DNA of 64,000 nt from Spizellomyces punctatus DAOM BR117. Taxonomy: Eukaryota > Chytridiomycota > Chytridiomycetes > Spizellomycetales > Spizellomycetaceae. The stretch covers positions 1,608,983 through 1,672,982 of the forward strand of contig NW_015971538.1 in NCBI RefSeq assembly GCF_000182565.1. Reading direction: 5' to 3'. The position numbers and the translations under genes are program-made. Below are positions 21,828 to 32,298 of the stretch, piece by piece; the first letter of the stretch is position 1; each line of letters opens with the position of its first letter. The notes under the pieces are model-generated. The model worked only from the letters and a program-made list of their open reading frames with translations. It was not told the DNA's origin and did not search any database.

Positions 21828-21982
21828 TGCGAACCGAGTGTCCGCAAGTTGGAGACCCGCAAGTTTTAGGACGAGATGACAAAGGGAATTGACGGCTCCC
21901 GGACCAGCCGGGGACTTGATATTTCCGCGAAAGCGTGTAAACGGAGAATGGTGTATCCCATCGCCCTCCTTGTGGTACGCTT

Positions 21983-22006
21983 ACCAACCAACCAACCAAC
22001 CAACCA
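21983..22006. repeat. ACCA tetranucleotide microsatellite
   Basis: Five tandem ACCA-type units (TTACCAACCAACCAACCAAC) between the TMEM135-like gene start and tRNA-Glu. Short and possibly polymorphic. Confidence 0.75.
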
Positions 22007-22074
22007 GCGCTGTAATCGATTAGAGTTTTCATGCACTGAGTACATAGGAAGCAAGTATGTGTATGGATTTCAAG

Positions 22075-22146
22075 TCCGCATTGGTCCAGTGGTTAGGATC
22101 CCGCGCTTTCACCGCGGTGGCCGGGGTTCGATTCCCCGATGCGGAG
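22075..22146 (+). tRNA. tRNA-Glu (anticodon UUC)
   Basis: A 72-nt cloverleaf with no intron. Acceptor arms TCCGCAT and ATGCGGA pair over 7 bp with discriminator G; the anticodon stem CCGCG/CGCGG encloses loop CTTTCAC (anticodon TTC); the T-arm is CGGGG-TTCGATT-CCCCG. The internal A box (TGGTCCAGTGGTTAGGA) and B box (GGTTCGATTCC) are canonical. Confidence 0.96.
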
Positions 22147-22435
22147 TCAGTTATGACAAAGTTATACTTTTTGAGATTCTTAATTGACACCGCTTGATAT
22201 TTTGATGCACAGTCATTTGTATAATATAATGCTTGGGTTTATGGAAAAAATATCACAAACTATTGCAAACTGCGATGCCGGCCAAGGGAGAATGGCAATT
22301 GCGTGGCAAGTAATTGCATTGACCCCTTTACTTTTGATGGAATGCAATATATGTAAAGCCTCTCAATTAGATGAACTAGATTAGAACTCTCAGTAAATGA
22401 CAAAGTCTTTCCTTTCACCAAAACACACACCATCG
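22147..22435. other. Intergenic region after the tRNA
   Basis: AT-rich sequence between tRNA-Glu and the 3' end of the anoctamin-like gene. No coding or structural signal was found apart from short T runs. Confidence 0.5.
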
Positions 22436-25198
22436 TTACTCTCCCAAAACTTCATGAATTCCCTTCAATGCAATACCATACATGACAACACCCTCTCCAC
22501 CGGCGCTGCCTTGATCTCCTGCCCACCGGACAACACCTCCGTGCCTGCCCGCCAAAACATCAATGCCAGCACGAAGCAAGTATCGCTTCTTGAGTTCAAA
22601 CTCTGCCCGTTTACGTCGTTCCCAGCCGCGACTCGGCAAGGCTTTGGTGGCTTCTGAGACGAGGTAGTGAAGAAGCAGATACGCGTGTTCCGATAAAATG
22701 AGTGCCACGAGAAGTGTGGGAAGCCGTTGCTGAACTTGGTTGGTTGCTTGTTCGTCAGGGACCCATTTGTAGTAAAGAATACTGAGAGATGGGGCTGTCA
22801 AGGAGCTTAGCCAGCTAAATAGAGTCTATCGCGAAGAAGGACTGTCAACAACTGAACTTTTAAAGACAAATGACGTACTTTGCTACTCACGAGGTTCTTC
22901 AACCACGGTCCAATGTTGTCCGCACGTTGTGGAACTGGTCGCCTGATTATAAATCACAAGGTTAAAAAGTGTTGACGGCACTCTTTGAACTAGCAAACGC
23001 CTTCACCTGTTGGCCTTGCAAATCTTGAATGCGTCTGCTCTCAGTTCCAAAAAGTTATTTACTAGACAAGCCAACGGTGCCAGTGGCCACGCAACGGAAA
23101 ATAAGACAATATAACCGAACTATTATGGTCCATGAACGATTACCTTAGTAAAACGCATGCTCTGCACGTATGAATGCGATATATCAACCGTAAAAACCAA
23201 CCTGAATTACCATCTCGGAGTAATCCGCGTCAACGTCATACCCAGGTCTCTCAAACTCGCTTCGAACCCTTCGCACATAGCGTTCCTCCTCAGTCTCCTT
23301 GGCCTTTTCTGCCTTACTCTTGTGTAGTCCATGCATAACCGTTGTAGCTTTGGTCGTCAGCAGTGGCACAATCAACTCTGTTGCAGCGTTCAAGACCTGT
23401 CCCGTGATCATCAGATAGATCAGCCGTGCTTGCAAGGTTTCCGGTGTCACTTCAAACCCCATCGAGGAGATGAAGCCTTTCTGCTGAAGGACGGACCCAA
23501 TGGCATTGGACAGTGGGATAAAGAGATATGATTCCGCAAACAGTGCAATGAAAGCAACCAGAGAATTGAAGGTGAATAGCTTTTGTGTGAAGGATGCCGC
23601 ATGTTGCGTATCCGTAGGATGATTTTCATAATCGCTAAGGCTGGCGGCTAGTTTGATATATTTACTATGAAAGACGGGGATGCATCCACCGTATAGGATG
23701 GTTGGTAGGAATCCCTGATAAAGTTGACATGGAGAATTAATGCTGCATTCAGGCTTCGCCAAAGCTGCCCATTCCCTGCACTTACCATCAGGTCCTTGCC
23801 GGGGCCGTCATAAAACTTATGGAAGTATACATCCGCGGACACAATTCCCAAGACCACCAGAGTCAGCACAGCCGTAATCGCAATTGTGATAGGAGCCGTA
23901 ATCAGACATTTTACCGCCCATCGTTTATAGTACGGATAATAAGGTGTCCGCTCCTCTGTTACCGGATCAATGACAATCTTGGTAGGCCGGAATTCCGGGC
24001 GGATTTTTTCAATCTTGGAAAAGTTCCGGGTGCCCCACCGTGTTGCGTACCATTCCGCTTGTCGGTTCCATAGAGAAATGACAATGATGCTCCAGACAAT
24101 CTGAGCAGCGGGCGTTAAGCTACATCTTCAGAACATGTGAAGGTCGAGAGCTGGACATCCACTCACAGTGAGAACGCCGTAGTATGGCGAAAAGGCACCA
24201 TGCCACCAATAGTCAAGCACACCAATGAGGGCCGGAGCAATGAGGGAAGCAAGGTAGAATCGCAGAAACGCGAAGTAGTAGGCAACCTGAATGGGTACAG
24301 TCGGTGGCTGGTTCATTCAACGTAGCACCATTCATAAGAATACAAACTTTTTCGCCAGCATAATCCCTTATCGCATCAATATCCTGTTGAGATAGTAGCC
24401 ATCGCTTCGCCCACGACTTGACCCATTTCTGCCAGACATAATAAAGCTTGCATCGGTAGAGGTTCCACATGGTTCAGCTGACTGGATCACACTCACATCT
24501 GCAAACTCCCTATCATGCGGTGCGTATATTGCTTCGATGTACTTTCCCCCAACAGCGTCCGTATTTCCTACCACGTCTGCATCGCTGGTCAATCCCGCGC
24601 CACCTTCGTACGTAGGAGCAGTCAAAAGTTCGTGGACCAGACGGAGTCGTTCCGCAGGAGTGGTAGCAGGGGTACTAACTTCTGCACTTTCAGCATTGGG
24701 AAGCGCAGGTGGCTCCAGTTCTGATATACCCGAGTCATTTAGCCAGTCGACGACCCTGAAGAGAAATTGTGGCTCCTGTTAAACCAATTTTCTATCCCTA
24801 TCATATCTAGATATCGCGTGTTGTTAATTCCGCCGTACCTACCTAGATCTGTACACCTCTCTGGCCAAAACTTTTTCAGGGCAATATACGAAAATGGCCA
24901 GCCTTATTTCGTCCCACTTTTGAACCCTGAACTTCAACCCGACGGCTAGCAACCTGGAAACGACGTCCGCCCAGGCCTTCCTAACATCCGCTTTCGCCCC
25001 GTCGTAAAAGTGATCAACGTTAGGGGTGGCAGAAGGGGCAGCTTGTGTACCCTTCAATTGAGTCTTTGAGGACGTATCCTTTTTGTTTATCCTCGTGTTG
25101 AAGACGATGACCCAGTCCGTCGCGGTAAACGGGAAGGAGTCCCCGTTATCGCCGCGCTCTTCGTATGAGTTTGTTTGAGGTTTACGCAGCGCAACCAT
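22436..25198 (-). CDS. Anoctamin/TMEM16-like membrane protein (Ist2-type)
   Basis: Multi-exon minus-strand gene from the ATG at 25198 to the TAA at 22436-22438; some joins near 24100-24800 and 22800-23180 remain approximate. The N-terminus (MVALRKPQTN...FTATDWVIVFNT) is a cytosolic domain like that of fungal Ist2/afTMEM16. Then come PHDREFA, VAYYFAFLRFYLASLIAPALIGV, TPYYPYYKRWAVKCLITAPITIAITAV, SLVAFIALFAESYLFIPLS and a C-terminal LPTLLVALILSEHAYLLLHYLV helix, the usual anoctamin order. Family functions are phospholipid scrambling, ion conduction or ER-plasma membrane tethering; the sequence alone does not say which. Confidence 0.8.
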
Positions 25199-25361
25199 TT
25201 GGTATGTGTAAAGAATGTCAAGATGAGAGTGTTCAAAGTGCGAGAAGAAACCGTGCAGATTGGTGATGACATGACGCGGATCACGTGACGATCGAGATTA
25301 CGCTGACATTACAGCTGGCAATTCCAATGCTTGCTATGGTAGATTATGGGCACTCTTCTAG

Positions 25362-27211
25362 TTAGATAGCTGGCAATTCTTTATCGTACATCCATTTACC
25401 CAACCTTTCGATGGTTCCACCACCCAGACAGATATCACCTACATACGCTACGACATGCTACAAAACCATGCGCAAGCTTGGGCGTGAGTTTGCGTTCGTT
25501 CCAGAAAGCATATGATACAAGGTGCCCACCTGGCCCATTGCTAACCCATTTTGAGGTTCATCCAAAGTAATGTCATATCCACCTTGTGATTCTTCACTTC
25601 TTTGCATCATGCATGGAACTAGTGATCAACAATATCAAAAATATCAACAAAAATCCCAGGTCATATTTTACTTTCACCTTCATAGTCCTACCTGGATCCA
25701 TGCGATACCGATACTTTACAGCAAACCTGATGCTACCCTGTGAGTACAGCTCCACTGGCTCCTCTCCAGATACCCAGTGCCAATTCTTGACCCCTAGGGA
25801 ACGACGGCATAAAGCCGGGTGTGATCTGCAATGTGATGAAGCACCGGATTCAATGCTATAGCAAAAAGCCAATGTACAAGACCGGCGTTCGTTCATACCT
25901 GCCGGATGCGATATAGATTATGTTTCTCTTGGGGTCTTTCTCTGCAACGTACCATCTGAAATGGGCCCATGTCAGTCCGAGTGCTCACAAAGATGAATAG
26001 CCATCTAGAATGATCCATACTTCTCGACCTCCCCGGGTATTCTGGCTCGCTGCCCAATGGTGTACCTCGAGATACCTCTGTGTTCCCCTTTGACCTCTCC
26101 ATCGACCGACACGAACGCGCCATGTGGCTGAACCAAATAGTCATCTAGTAACATAGGTCCGAGGCCTGATGAGACTTTTCGAAATCACTTCATGCCACTA
26201 TGGGTCAACCTACCAATAAAATCACCAAAATTCCTCTTTCCTACAAAGCATATCCCCATACTTTCTCGCTTCACAGCTGTGTGAAGACCAGCCTCCGCGG
26301 CGATGCGCTTAACGGTTGACTTTAAGTAGGCGCCAATTGGAAAAAGTGTGCGTTGAAGGGCAGTGGAAGGGACAGTCGAGAGGTAGTAGGTCTGGTCTTT
26401 TGTCTTGTCGATTGCTGCGGTGAGGATGCAGCTCAACGTTAACCATGAAAAGAGGAGATGGCAAGGTATCTTTCCTACCTCTCAGAAGCAGAGCACGGCC
26501 ATCCGGCAAGTGGTGGAGCCGTGCATAGTGACCAGTCGCAATTAAATCAGCATCAGCCTTTATAGACTTTTCCAATGATCGGCTTTGGGCGCATTGGTCA
26601 TTTCCCACAGACTCCAATGCTGTTGTCCCTAGTTTGATTTCTCCACTGTTTTCGCGTCGTATGAACCGATCAAAGAAGGAGCCAAACTTTATCTCACGAT
26701 TGCACGCTATATCTGGGTTGGGCGTCCGACCCATAGCCAGATTCTCCAGGAAGGCATCAAAGACATTTATCCAGTATTCCTTTGAGAAATCCACCTATGA
26801 AGAGCGCCTCGCTCCGTTAATCACCTGGACTGTATCTCGTCGATATTTCAAAGAGTTCAACCAAGCGTTTGAACGCACCCGATGAGACTTTATTCCCAAC
26901 TTATCGCAAACTCTCAGAACGTCCTTCCAGTCCTCCTCCGACGGACAGACGCCGTTCTCGTCTCGCTCATCCCAGTTGCGCATGTAAACTCCTTCTACCT
27001 CGTACCCTTCCTTCAAGAGCATGTACGCTGACACACTGGAATCAACACCGCCTGACATGCCGAGTATGACCCTTTTGCGACGAATGCCGTGAGGTGGCAG
27101 ACCGTGCGAATGACGACATTTTTGACTTCGACGGTTGATTCTACAGGAGGTAAAGGCGGTATTCACAGACGTTCGCAGGTATGCCAGAAGGGATTCGGAC
27201 GGTAAGAGCAT
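25362..27211 (-). CDS. MTU1: Mitochondrial tRNA-specific 2-thiouridylase (MnmA/TrmU family)
   Basis: At least eight exons. The downstream ones are 25898 and upstream to about 25954, 25825-25692, 25582-25530 and 25457-25362. Start proposed at the ATG at 27211 ([14 protein letters not shown], a presequence-like N-terminus). Motifs: PP-loop [15 protein letters not shown] for [15 protein letters not shown] with the first catalytic Cys, [28 protein letters not shown] with the second Cys, [29 protein letters not shown], and the C-terminal GLAMGQ...[14 protein letters not shown]. It thiolates the wobble uridine of mitochondrial tRNA-Lys, -Glu and -Gln. An open frame inside its intron at 25586-25861 on the plus strand is a shadow. 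Confidence 0.92.
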
Positions 27212-27370
27212 GCTCAACCGATGCAAACAAATGGGAAGATAGCTTTGTTGAAGTCCAAATACGTGGGATCTCATCGGCTTGACGACCGCGTTGCCAAGGG
27301 ACTCACCTATTCCGATTCCCTTTACCCATTCCTTCTGAGATCCCATTCGTTTCGACCTCACAAGCTCAAA
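27212..27370. promoter_or_regulatory. Bidirectional promoter between MTU1 and EF-Ts
   Basis: Only about 160 bases separate the starts of two divergently transcribed mitochondrial translation genes, so they likely share a promoter. I did not recognise a specific element. Confidence 0.5.
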
Positions 27371-28516
27371 ATGGTCTTCGCGGCACTCACTCGGTCTTGG
27401 TGCCAAGCACAGGCCTCTTCTGCATCCTGTCGTTTCATTCCGCTTTCATCTACACACCTCCGACGTACATTCTCCTTGACGATCCCTCCCCATGCATCCT
27501 CGACGGTAGCCCTCGTAGCTCGCCTCCGTAAAGAAACGCAGTGCAGTATCACAAAAGCTCGTGAAGCTATTGCTGCGACAGGAAGCTCATCTTATGAAGA
27601 GGCTTTGAAATGGCTTAACAATGACCTCGCACAATCGGGTGCGAAAAAGGCCGCGAAAGTCGGGTCTCGGGTGGCGGCCGAGGGCCTTGTTGGAGTCATT
27701 TCAACGGACTCTAGAGCGGCGTTAGTGGAAGTCAACGCTGAAACCGACTTTGTTGCACGTAGCAAGGATTTCTCAGAACTGGTTCAAAGGATTGGTGCTA
27801 CTGCTTTGGTGGTAGGCGAAGATGTGGTGGCCGCCGCCGGAACTCCAAGCTCTTCCATTGTCGAAATACCATTAGATGGTCTGCTTGCCTGTCCAGCGCT
27901 ACCTCCCGCTTCAGCAACATCTCCTGCTGTAGACTTTGATGGCAAAACTGTCCAAGAATCCATTGTGGAGACTATCGGCAAATTGGGTGAAAACATCAAG
28001 ATCCGGAGGGCAGCAGTTACTGTAGCTTCTCCAAACGCTTCGGGTGCCACTTTTGTTGGAGGCTACGTCCATTCCGGGGGGGATGGATCAATTCCGGCTG
28101 GTCTGGGACGTATCGGCGCCTTGGCCATGCTGGAAGCCACTCCAGCTTCGTCCTTGACATCAACTTCCTCAACATCCCTTTCGCGCCTCGCAAGGCAGCT
28201 TGCACAGCACATTGTAGGCTTTGATCCAGCTGTTGTCAGCGAGTCGGGTTTAGAGAGAGCGGTCCAGAAGGAGAAATCCGCCAGACTTGATGGCGAGAGC
28301 GAGCAAGAACATCTTGACCGCGTCGTCCTCCTGCGACAACAGTTTATCTTTGGTAACGGAACCGTTAAAGAGGTTCTCAAGCAAGCAGAGCAACAGATTG
28401 GTCCGGATGCTTCGATTGTGATCAAAGAATTTGTGAGATGGGAATGTGGTGAAGGCATTGACAAGAAGGAGGACAACTTCGCCGAAGAGGTGATGAAGCA
28501 AGCAGGAATGGCCTAG
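27371..28516 (+). CDS. TSFM: Mitochondrial elongation factor Ts
   Basis: A single-exon gene of 381 residues. ATG 27371 was chosen because it starts [14 protein letters not shown] with an Arg/Ser-rich presequence before the conserved domain, and because upstream in-frame codons overlap the MTU1 promoter. The N-terminal UBA-like module reads [19 protein letters not shown]; the diagnostic [11 protein letters not shown] motif (TDFVARN in bacteria) follows at about residues 115-130; the C-terminal dimerisation part ends [23 protein letters not shown]. It recycles mitochondrial EF-Tu from GDP to GTP form. Absence of introns is unusual among its neighbours. Confidence 0.94.
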   Translation: MVFAALTRSWCQAQASSASCRFIPLSSTHLRRTFSLTIPPHASSTVALVARLRKETQCSITKAREAIAATGSSSYEEALKWLNNDLAQSGAKKAAKVGSRVAAEGLVGVISTDSRAALVEVNAETDFVARSKDFSELVQRIGATALVVGEDVVAAAGTPSSSIVEIPLDGLLACPALPPASATSPAVDFDGKTVQESIVETIGKLGENIKIRRAAVTVASPNASGATFVGGYVHSGGDGSIPAGLGRIGALAMLEATPASSLTSTSSTSLSRLARQLAQHIVGFDPAVVSESGLERAVQKEKSARLDGESEQEHLDRVVLLRQQFIFGNGTVKEVLKQAEQQIGPDASIVIKEFVRWECGEGIDKKEDNFAEEVMKQAGMA

Positions 28517-28674
28517 ACTACAATTTATTATTTAAATGCGGTTATGTACCATGTGTAGATTATTTCCAGTTACATTCAATACATTAAAATGCTCATATAC
28601 GACGAATGATTAAGCAATAGCACGAGAGCACATACCGGACGGCCCATACAAAGAAACAGATAGAAAAATACATA

Positions 28675-31104
28675 CTAAACAGTAGGGGCACGCTTTACTT
28701 CCCCCTTTGCCGAGAACCTTGGCCTAACCGTTGTTTGCTGTAACATATTCAGCAAGACATCGGCAGGTATGCCATCTACGCGTAACGTTGTCGGTTTTCG
28801 TTTAAACAGGTCGTTAACAGCTTCTGGAGTCCTTCTCTTTGTTTCCTGTACTGGAGCAGAAGGAGCTCGCACTGGCGGGGCAGGTTTGGGGATCTCCGTA
28901 GCACTTGTTTCCCCAGTGGCATTTGGACTAGTTTGACTCTCCGCAGCATGAGCAATGGATTTTTCCTGCTGCTTATCCTTCCCGCTCTCAATCCGAGCCA
29001 AAAATTCTGGTGTAAGCTTAACCGACTCATCCCGTATAATAATTCCAGTGTCTTTCTCCAATTGTTTTTTAACTTCCTTGATCCTCAACGGAATCGACTC
29101 CACGATCCTTCTCAATTCCCATACTGATGCACCCGAGAACGCAGTTCGGAGAGCGTCACCCATATTTCGGATATCCGCCATCGTGTCCACCAGTTGTTGA
29201 TACGCAGCAACAAGTGACGCGTCAGTGGCCATGAGCTTGTTGAATATGAGAAGATATTGAGGGTAATCACTCTGCTCATACATAAGTTTTCTGTGCTGCC
29301 ACCGTTCCCACGCTTGTCGGCTCTTGAGTGAATTATCTTTTGGCGGTTCGGGATCATTGAACGGTGGCGGTTGAGGGGGAAAGCGTGGACCGACCAGGAG
29401 GGCAATCTCGTCTAGGACATGCTTCTTTGTTTTCTCGTCAAAGCGATACAGGTGCACACGCGTGAGGATTTGCGCTTCCCCATTCTGGTCAACTAGGTCT
29501 GCTTCGACTGCATCGGGAAGGTCAATGGCATTAGTCCATTCTCTCCCTGGCCAAACTTGGCATGGTTTAGCTGGCTTAGCATCCTGCCCGTCCACAAGGC
29601 GATATCCAACAAGCCATCCTCGCCGAATAAGCGTGAAAATGAATCCACGGCCAGTGTTGGTGACTGATTTGCATTTTTCAGCGAGCTCTTCAATATTTCC
29701 ACCTGGTGCTTCCATAAAACCCAACATCTAGGGATCCAAGCATGATCAATGATAAATCAACGTATAAATGAGAAACGCGCATTTTGTACCTCGATGAAGA
29801 GCTCGCTCTTTTCCATTTCAATGTCTTCTTCTGTGGGCCCAGTCTTTACTGGAGTCGCCACAGGCTTTGGAGCAGGAGCTTGCACCTTGCGAAGCTTCTT
29901 TCTACGGTTGGGGTCGCGTAGCTCCGCCAAAAACGCCGATTGCAGGTCTCCAGCGTCCATAACTGGAGTACTTGCTGGCGGCAGTCCCCTCACCGACGGC
30001 GGAGGTGGGGGCGGTGGCGGACCTCCTCCCATGGTCGGTAGCGGCGGCGGAGGAGGTGGAGGTGGTGGACCTCCTCCCATGGTCGGTAGCGGCGGCGGAG
30101 GTGGAGGAGGTGGTGGACCTCCTCCCATGGTCGGTGGTGGCGGCGGAGGAGGAGGTGGAGATGGTGGCCCACCTGCCATGGTTGGTGGTGGCGGCGGCGG
30201 AGGAGGGGGAGGAGGAGGTGGTGGCCCTCCTCGCATGATCGGTGGTGGAGGAGGAGGCGGTGGCGGCGGACCTCCTCGCATGATTGGGGGCGGGGGAGGT
30301 GGTGGTGGTGGTGGTGCTGGCGGCATAAGCCCTTCTCCGGTCACAGCGAGCGTTGATGAAAGTGAATCTCTACTTTCTGTAACAGCATCAAGCTTCTTTT
30401 CTGGAGAGGCCCGCGAATCTAAATCGATCGATCGACAGTCAGTTGTCAGCTAATGTCACCAATTGGGCCATCAAGGGGAGTACCTCTCTCGGTCGTCCTC
30501 TTTCTGACAGCAGTCCTCCTGCCAATTCCTCCTGGTTTGGAGGAGACGGGCCCCGACACTGGGGCAAGCTCTTCTTCGTTGGTAGAAGTCACTTCGACGG
30601 GGCCGGGTGCTTCATTGAAAACTTTCTGGAATGGTTGAGGGATGTTTTTCACCTCATGCGACAGCAGCGCCAACAAAATCTATCGAATATGTAGTCATTA
30701 ATATGAGCGTTCGGTCTCTTCGCAAAGTTCAGTAGACAACCCACATGGTCTTTCCGATGCACGCTCGCAACCGATTCGCCACCAAAAACACTCCGCCCTT
30801 CCAGAGTTTTCGCTTGTACCAGTTCCACACCCTGGAAAGCTTCCGAGGCCTTCTTCAGCAGCGCATTCAAATCAACATTGTCGGGAACAGTAACTTGCAG
30901 TTGTCCTTTTGAAGTGATGATGGTGAACTCAAGGTCGCGAGTTGGGGTTGCTGGAAGAGTGGTGGGAGATGTTGACTGTACTTGTGGAGGTGGTGTAATT
31001 GACGGCATTATGGGCTCTGGCAGTGAAATTGTTGCCGCTCCTGCAGTAGCAGCAGGCCTGGGGGCCGACGCAAGCAGTAGATCGTGCACACGGCTCCTGC
31101 GCAT
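28675..31104 (-). CDS. Polyproline/WH2-like putative actin regulator, unknown family
   Basis: Four exons (31104-30745, 30679-30484, 30418-29790, 29727-28675) join in phase to about 745 residues. Order: a possible ubiquitin-like segment (DLEFTIITSKGQLQVTVPDN) near residue 55; a linker; seven tandem blocks of poly-proline (7-14 prolines) separated by MRGG, MAGG or MGGG spacers at about residues 215-325; then a WH2-like stretch LQSAFLAELRDPNRRKKLRKV; then a C-terminal region beginning MLGFMEAPGGNIEELAEKCKS with WLVGYRLVDGQ, which I cannot place. Polyproline next to a WH2-type motif suggests profilin/actin binding as in WASP/WIP or VASP-like proteins. Function is inferred. The GC-rich repeat gives a long glycine-rich open frame on the other strand, which is a shadow. 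Confidence 0.75.
29990..30325 (-). repeat. Tandem GC-rich repeat encoding polyproline blocks
   Basis: Repeating GGTGG/GGCGG units of about 48-60 bases, each ending near the recurring CCTCCTCCCATG or CCTCCTCGCATG (plus strand), code for proline tracts on the minus strand. Copy number is likely variable between strains. Confidence 0.8.
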
Positions 31105-31590
31105 AATGCACTGTCGTGGTTGCAGACAATAAGTGTATTAACGTGGTTACAGTATAAGTGAAGCACAAAGCAACATGGTCTGGTAGCGTGTGAATGGAAA
31201 TGCCAATGTGATGAGGGTGAAAGTAAGTTCTTTTTCAACGTCAAGAAGGCGACAAGGAACTTATCGCGTGGCTCAGCGCTACACTCACGTGATGCACGCG
31301 CTCGAAAGCTGTGGGTGGAATTTGGGGGATTTGGCCATCCAGCAATTGAAACGATTCCCAAAAGAGAGGTAAGTGAAGGTGTAGATTGTGGCAAGGATGG
31401 CTACAGGATCAAATGGGAAGGTGCTGTGAGAAACGGTTTGGTCAGCGTCTTCTGGTTGAGGAGTGATCACTCAAGGTATAATAGCGACTTTTCCAGCTCA
31501 TCGTTCCTTCCTGTCTGTCGATATTCTGTAGTCTCTATCTCTCAATCGTAACACCAATACCAACACCCGCTAGGCCACAGTCAGACTACA
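31105..31590. promoter_or_regulatory. Divergent promoter region (polyproline protein / V-ATPase subunit F)
   Basis: About 490 bases upstream of both genes. Open frames here carry no recognisable motif and are not supported by splice continuity. Confidence 0.4.
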
Positions 31591-32150
31591 ATGGCCCACC
31601 TCCAAAAGGATCGCTCGCTCATTGCGGTGCTCGGAGATGAGGTGCAATAGTTTGCCAATGATATTTGCAATAACCCTTCTATGTTGGCTTACTCGACCAT
31701 ATTCAAAAGGACTCTGTGACAGGTCTCCTCCTTGCGGGGATTGGTCATATCGATTCTAAGCAAAAATCAAACTTTCTTGTAGTCGACTCGAGTAGGTCAC
31801 GTTGTCATACCAGGGCATTCCAATATCCATTGTTGTTTATCCGTGATGGACATAGAAACACCACTGGCCAAGATTGAAGAATCGTTCGAAGAATTTACAA
31901 ACCGCAAAGATGTTGCTATCATTCTGATCACACAGCAGGTTGCCGATGAGATTCGTCATATATTGGATGATTATGATCAAGCTTTTCCAACAATTTTGGA
32001 AATCCCGTCCAAAGACAGGCCGTATGATCCGTCAAAAGTACGTGAAGGGGAATATAAGACTTGCAACATGATGCGTTACTTAGCAGCGTCTTCCTCTCAC
32101 AGGACTCGGTATTGAAGCGTGTGCAACGATTGTTTGGTGAAGGAGCTTAA
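31591..32150 (+). CDS. VMA7: V-type ATPase subunit F
   Basis: Four exons, 31591-31641, 31710-31791, 31856-32037 and 32103-32150, give about 120 residues, matching the usual 118-120. Motifs: AVLGDE, DSVTGLLLAGIGHID, SNFLVVDSKT, the long DVAIILITQQVADEIRH, and PTILEIPSKDRPYDPSK followed by DSVLKRVQRLFG. Subunit F sits in the central rotor of the V1 sector and couples ATP hydrolysis to proton pumping in vacuolar and endosomal membranes. All exon joins are in phase. Confidence 0.95.
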
Positions 32151-32298
32151 TGTGGGCATGACATATATGGTAGATGTAGAACGCTTTGTAACATGTGCTT
32201 TCTTTCCAAGCTGGATCTCGATGCAGAGCGACACTGCTTTATTTACTACGAGAGAAAGAGGATCTACCTGTACAATAAAAACCGGAACATAATCATCA

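Noticed and set aside
25586-25861. Plus-strand open frame of 91 codons
   Set aside because: It covers an intron and an exon of the minus-strand thiouridylase, whose motifs run through it.
26795-27406. Longer N-terminus for the thiouridylase starting at 27406
   Set aside because: It would overlap the EF-Ts coding start and lacks a conserved extension; the ATG at 27211 gives a plausible presequence.
29749-30453. Long plus-strand open frame rich in glycine
   Set aside because: It is the complement of the proline-coding repeat of the minus-strand gene, whose four exons join in phase; the glycine frame has no motif.
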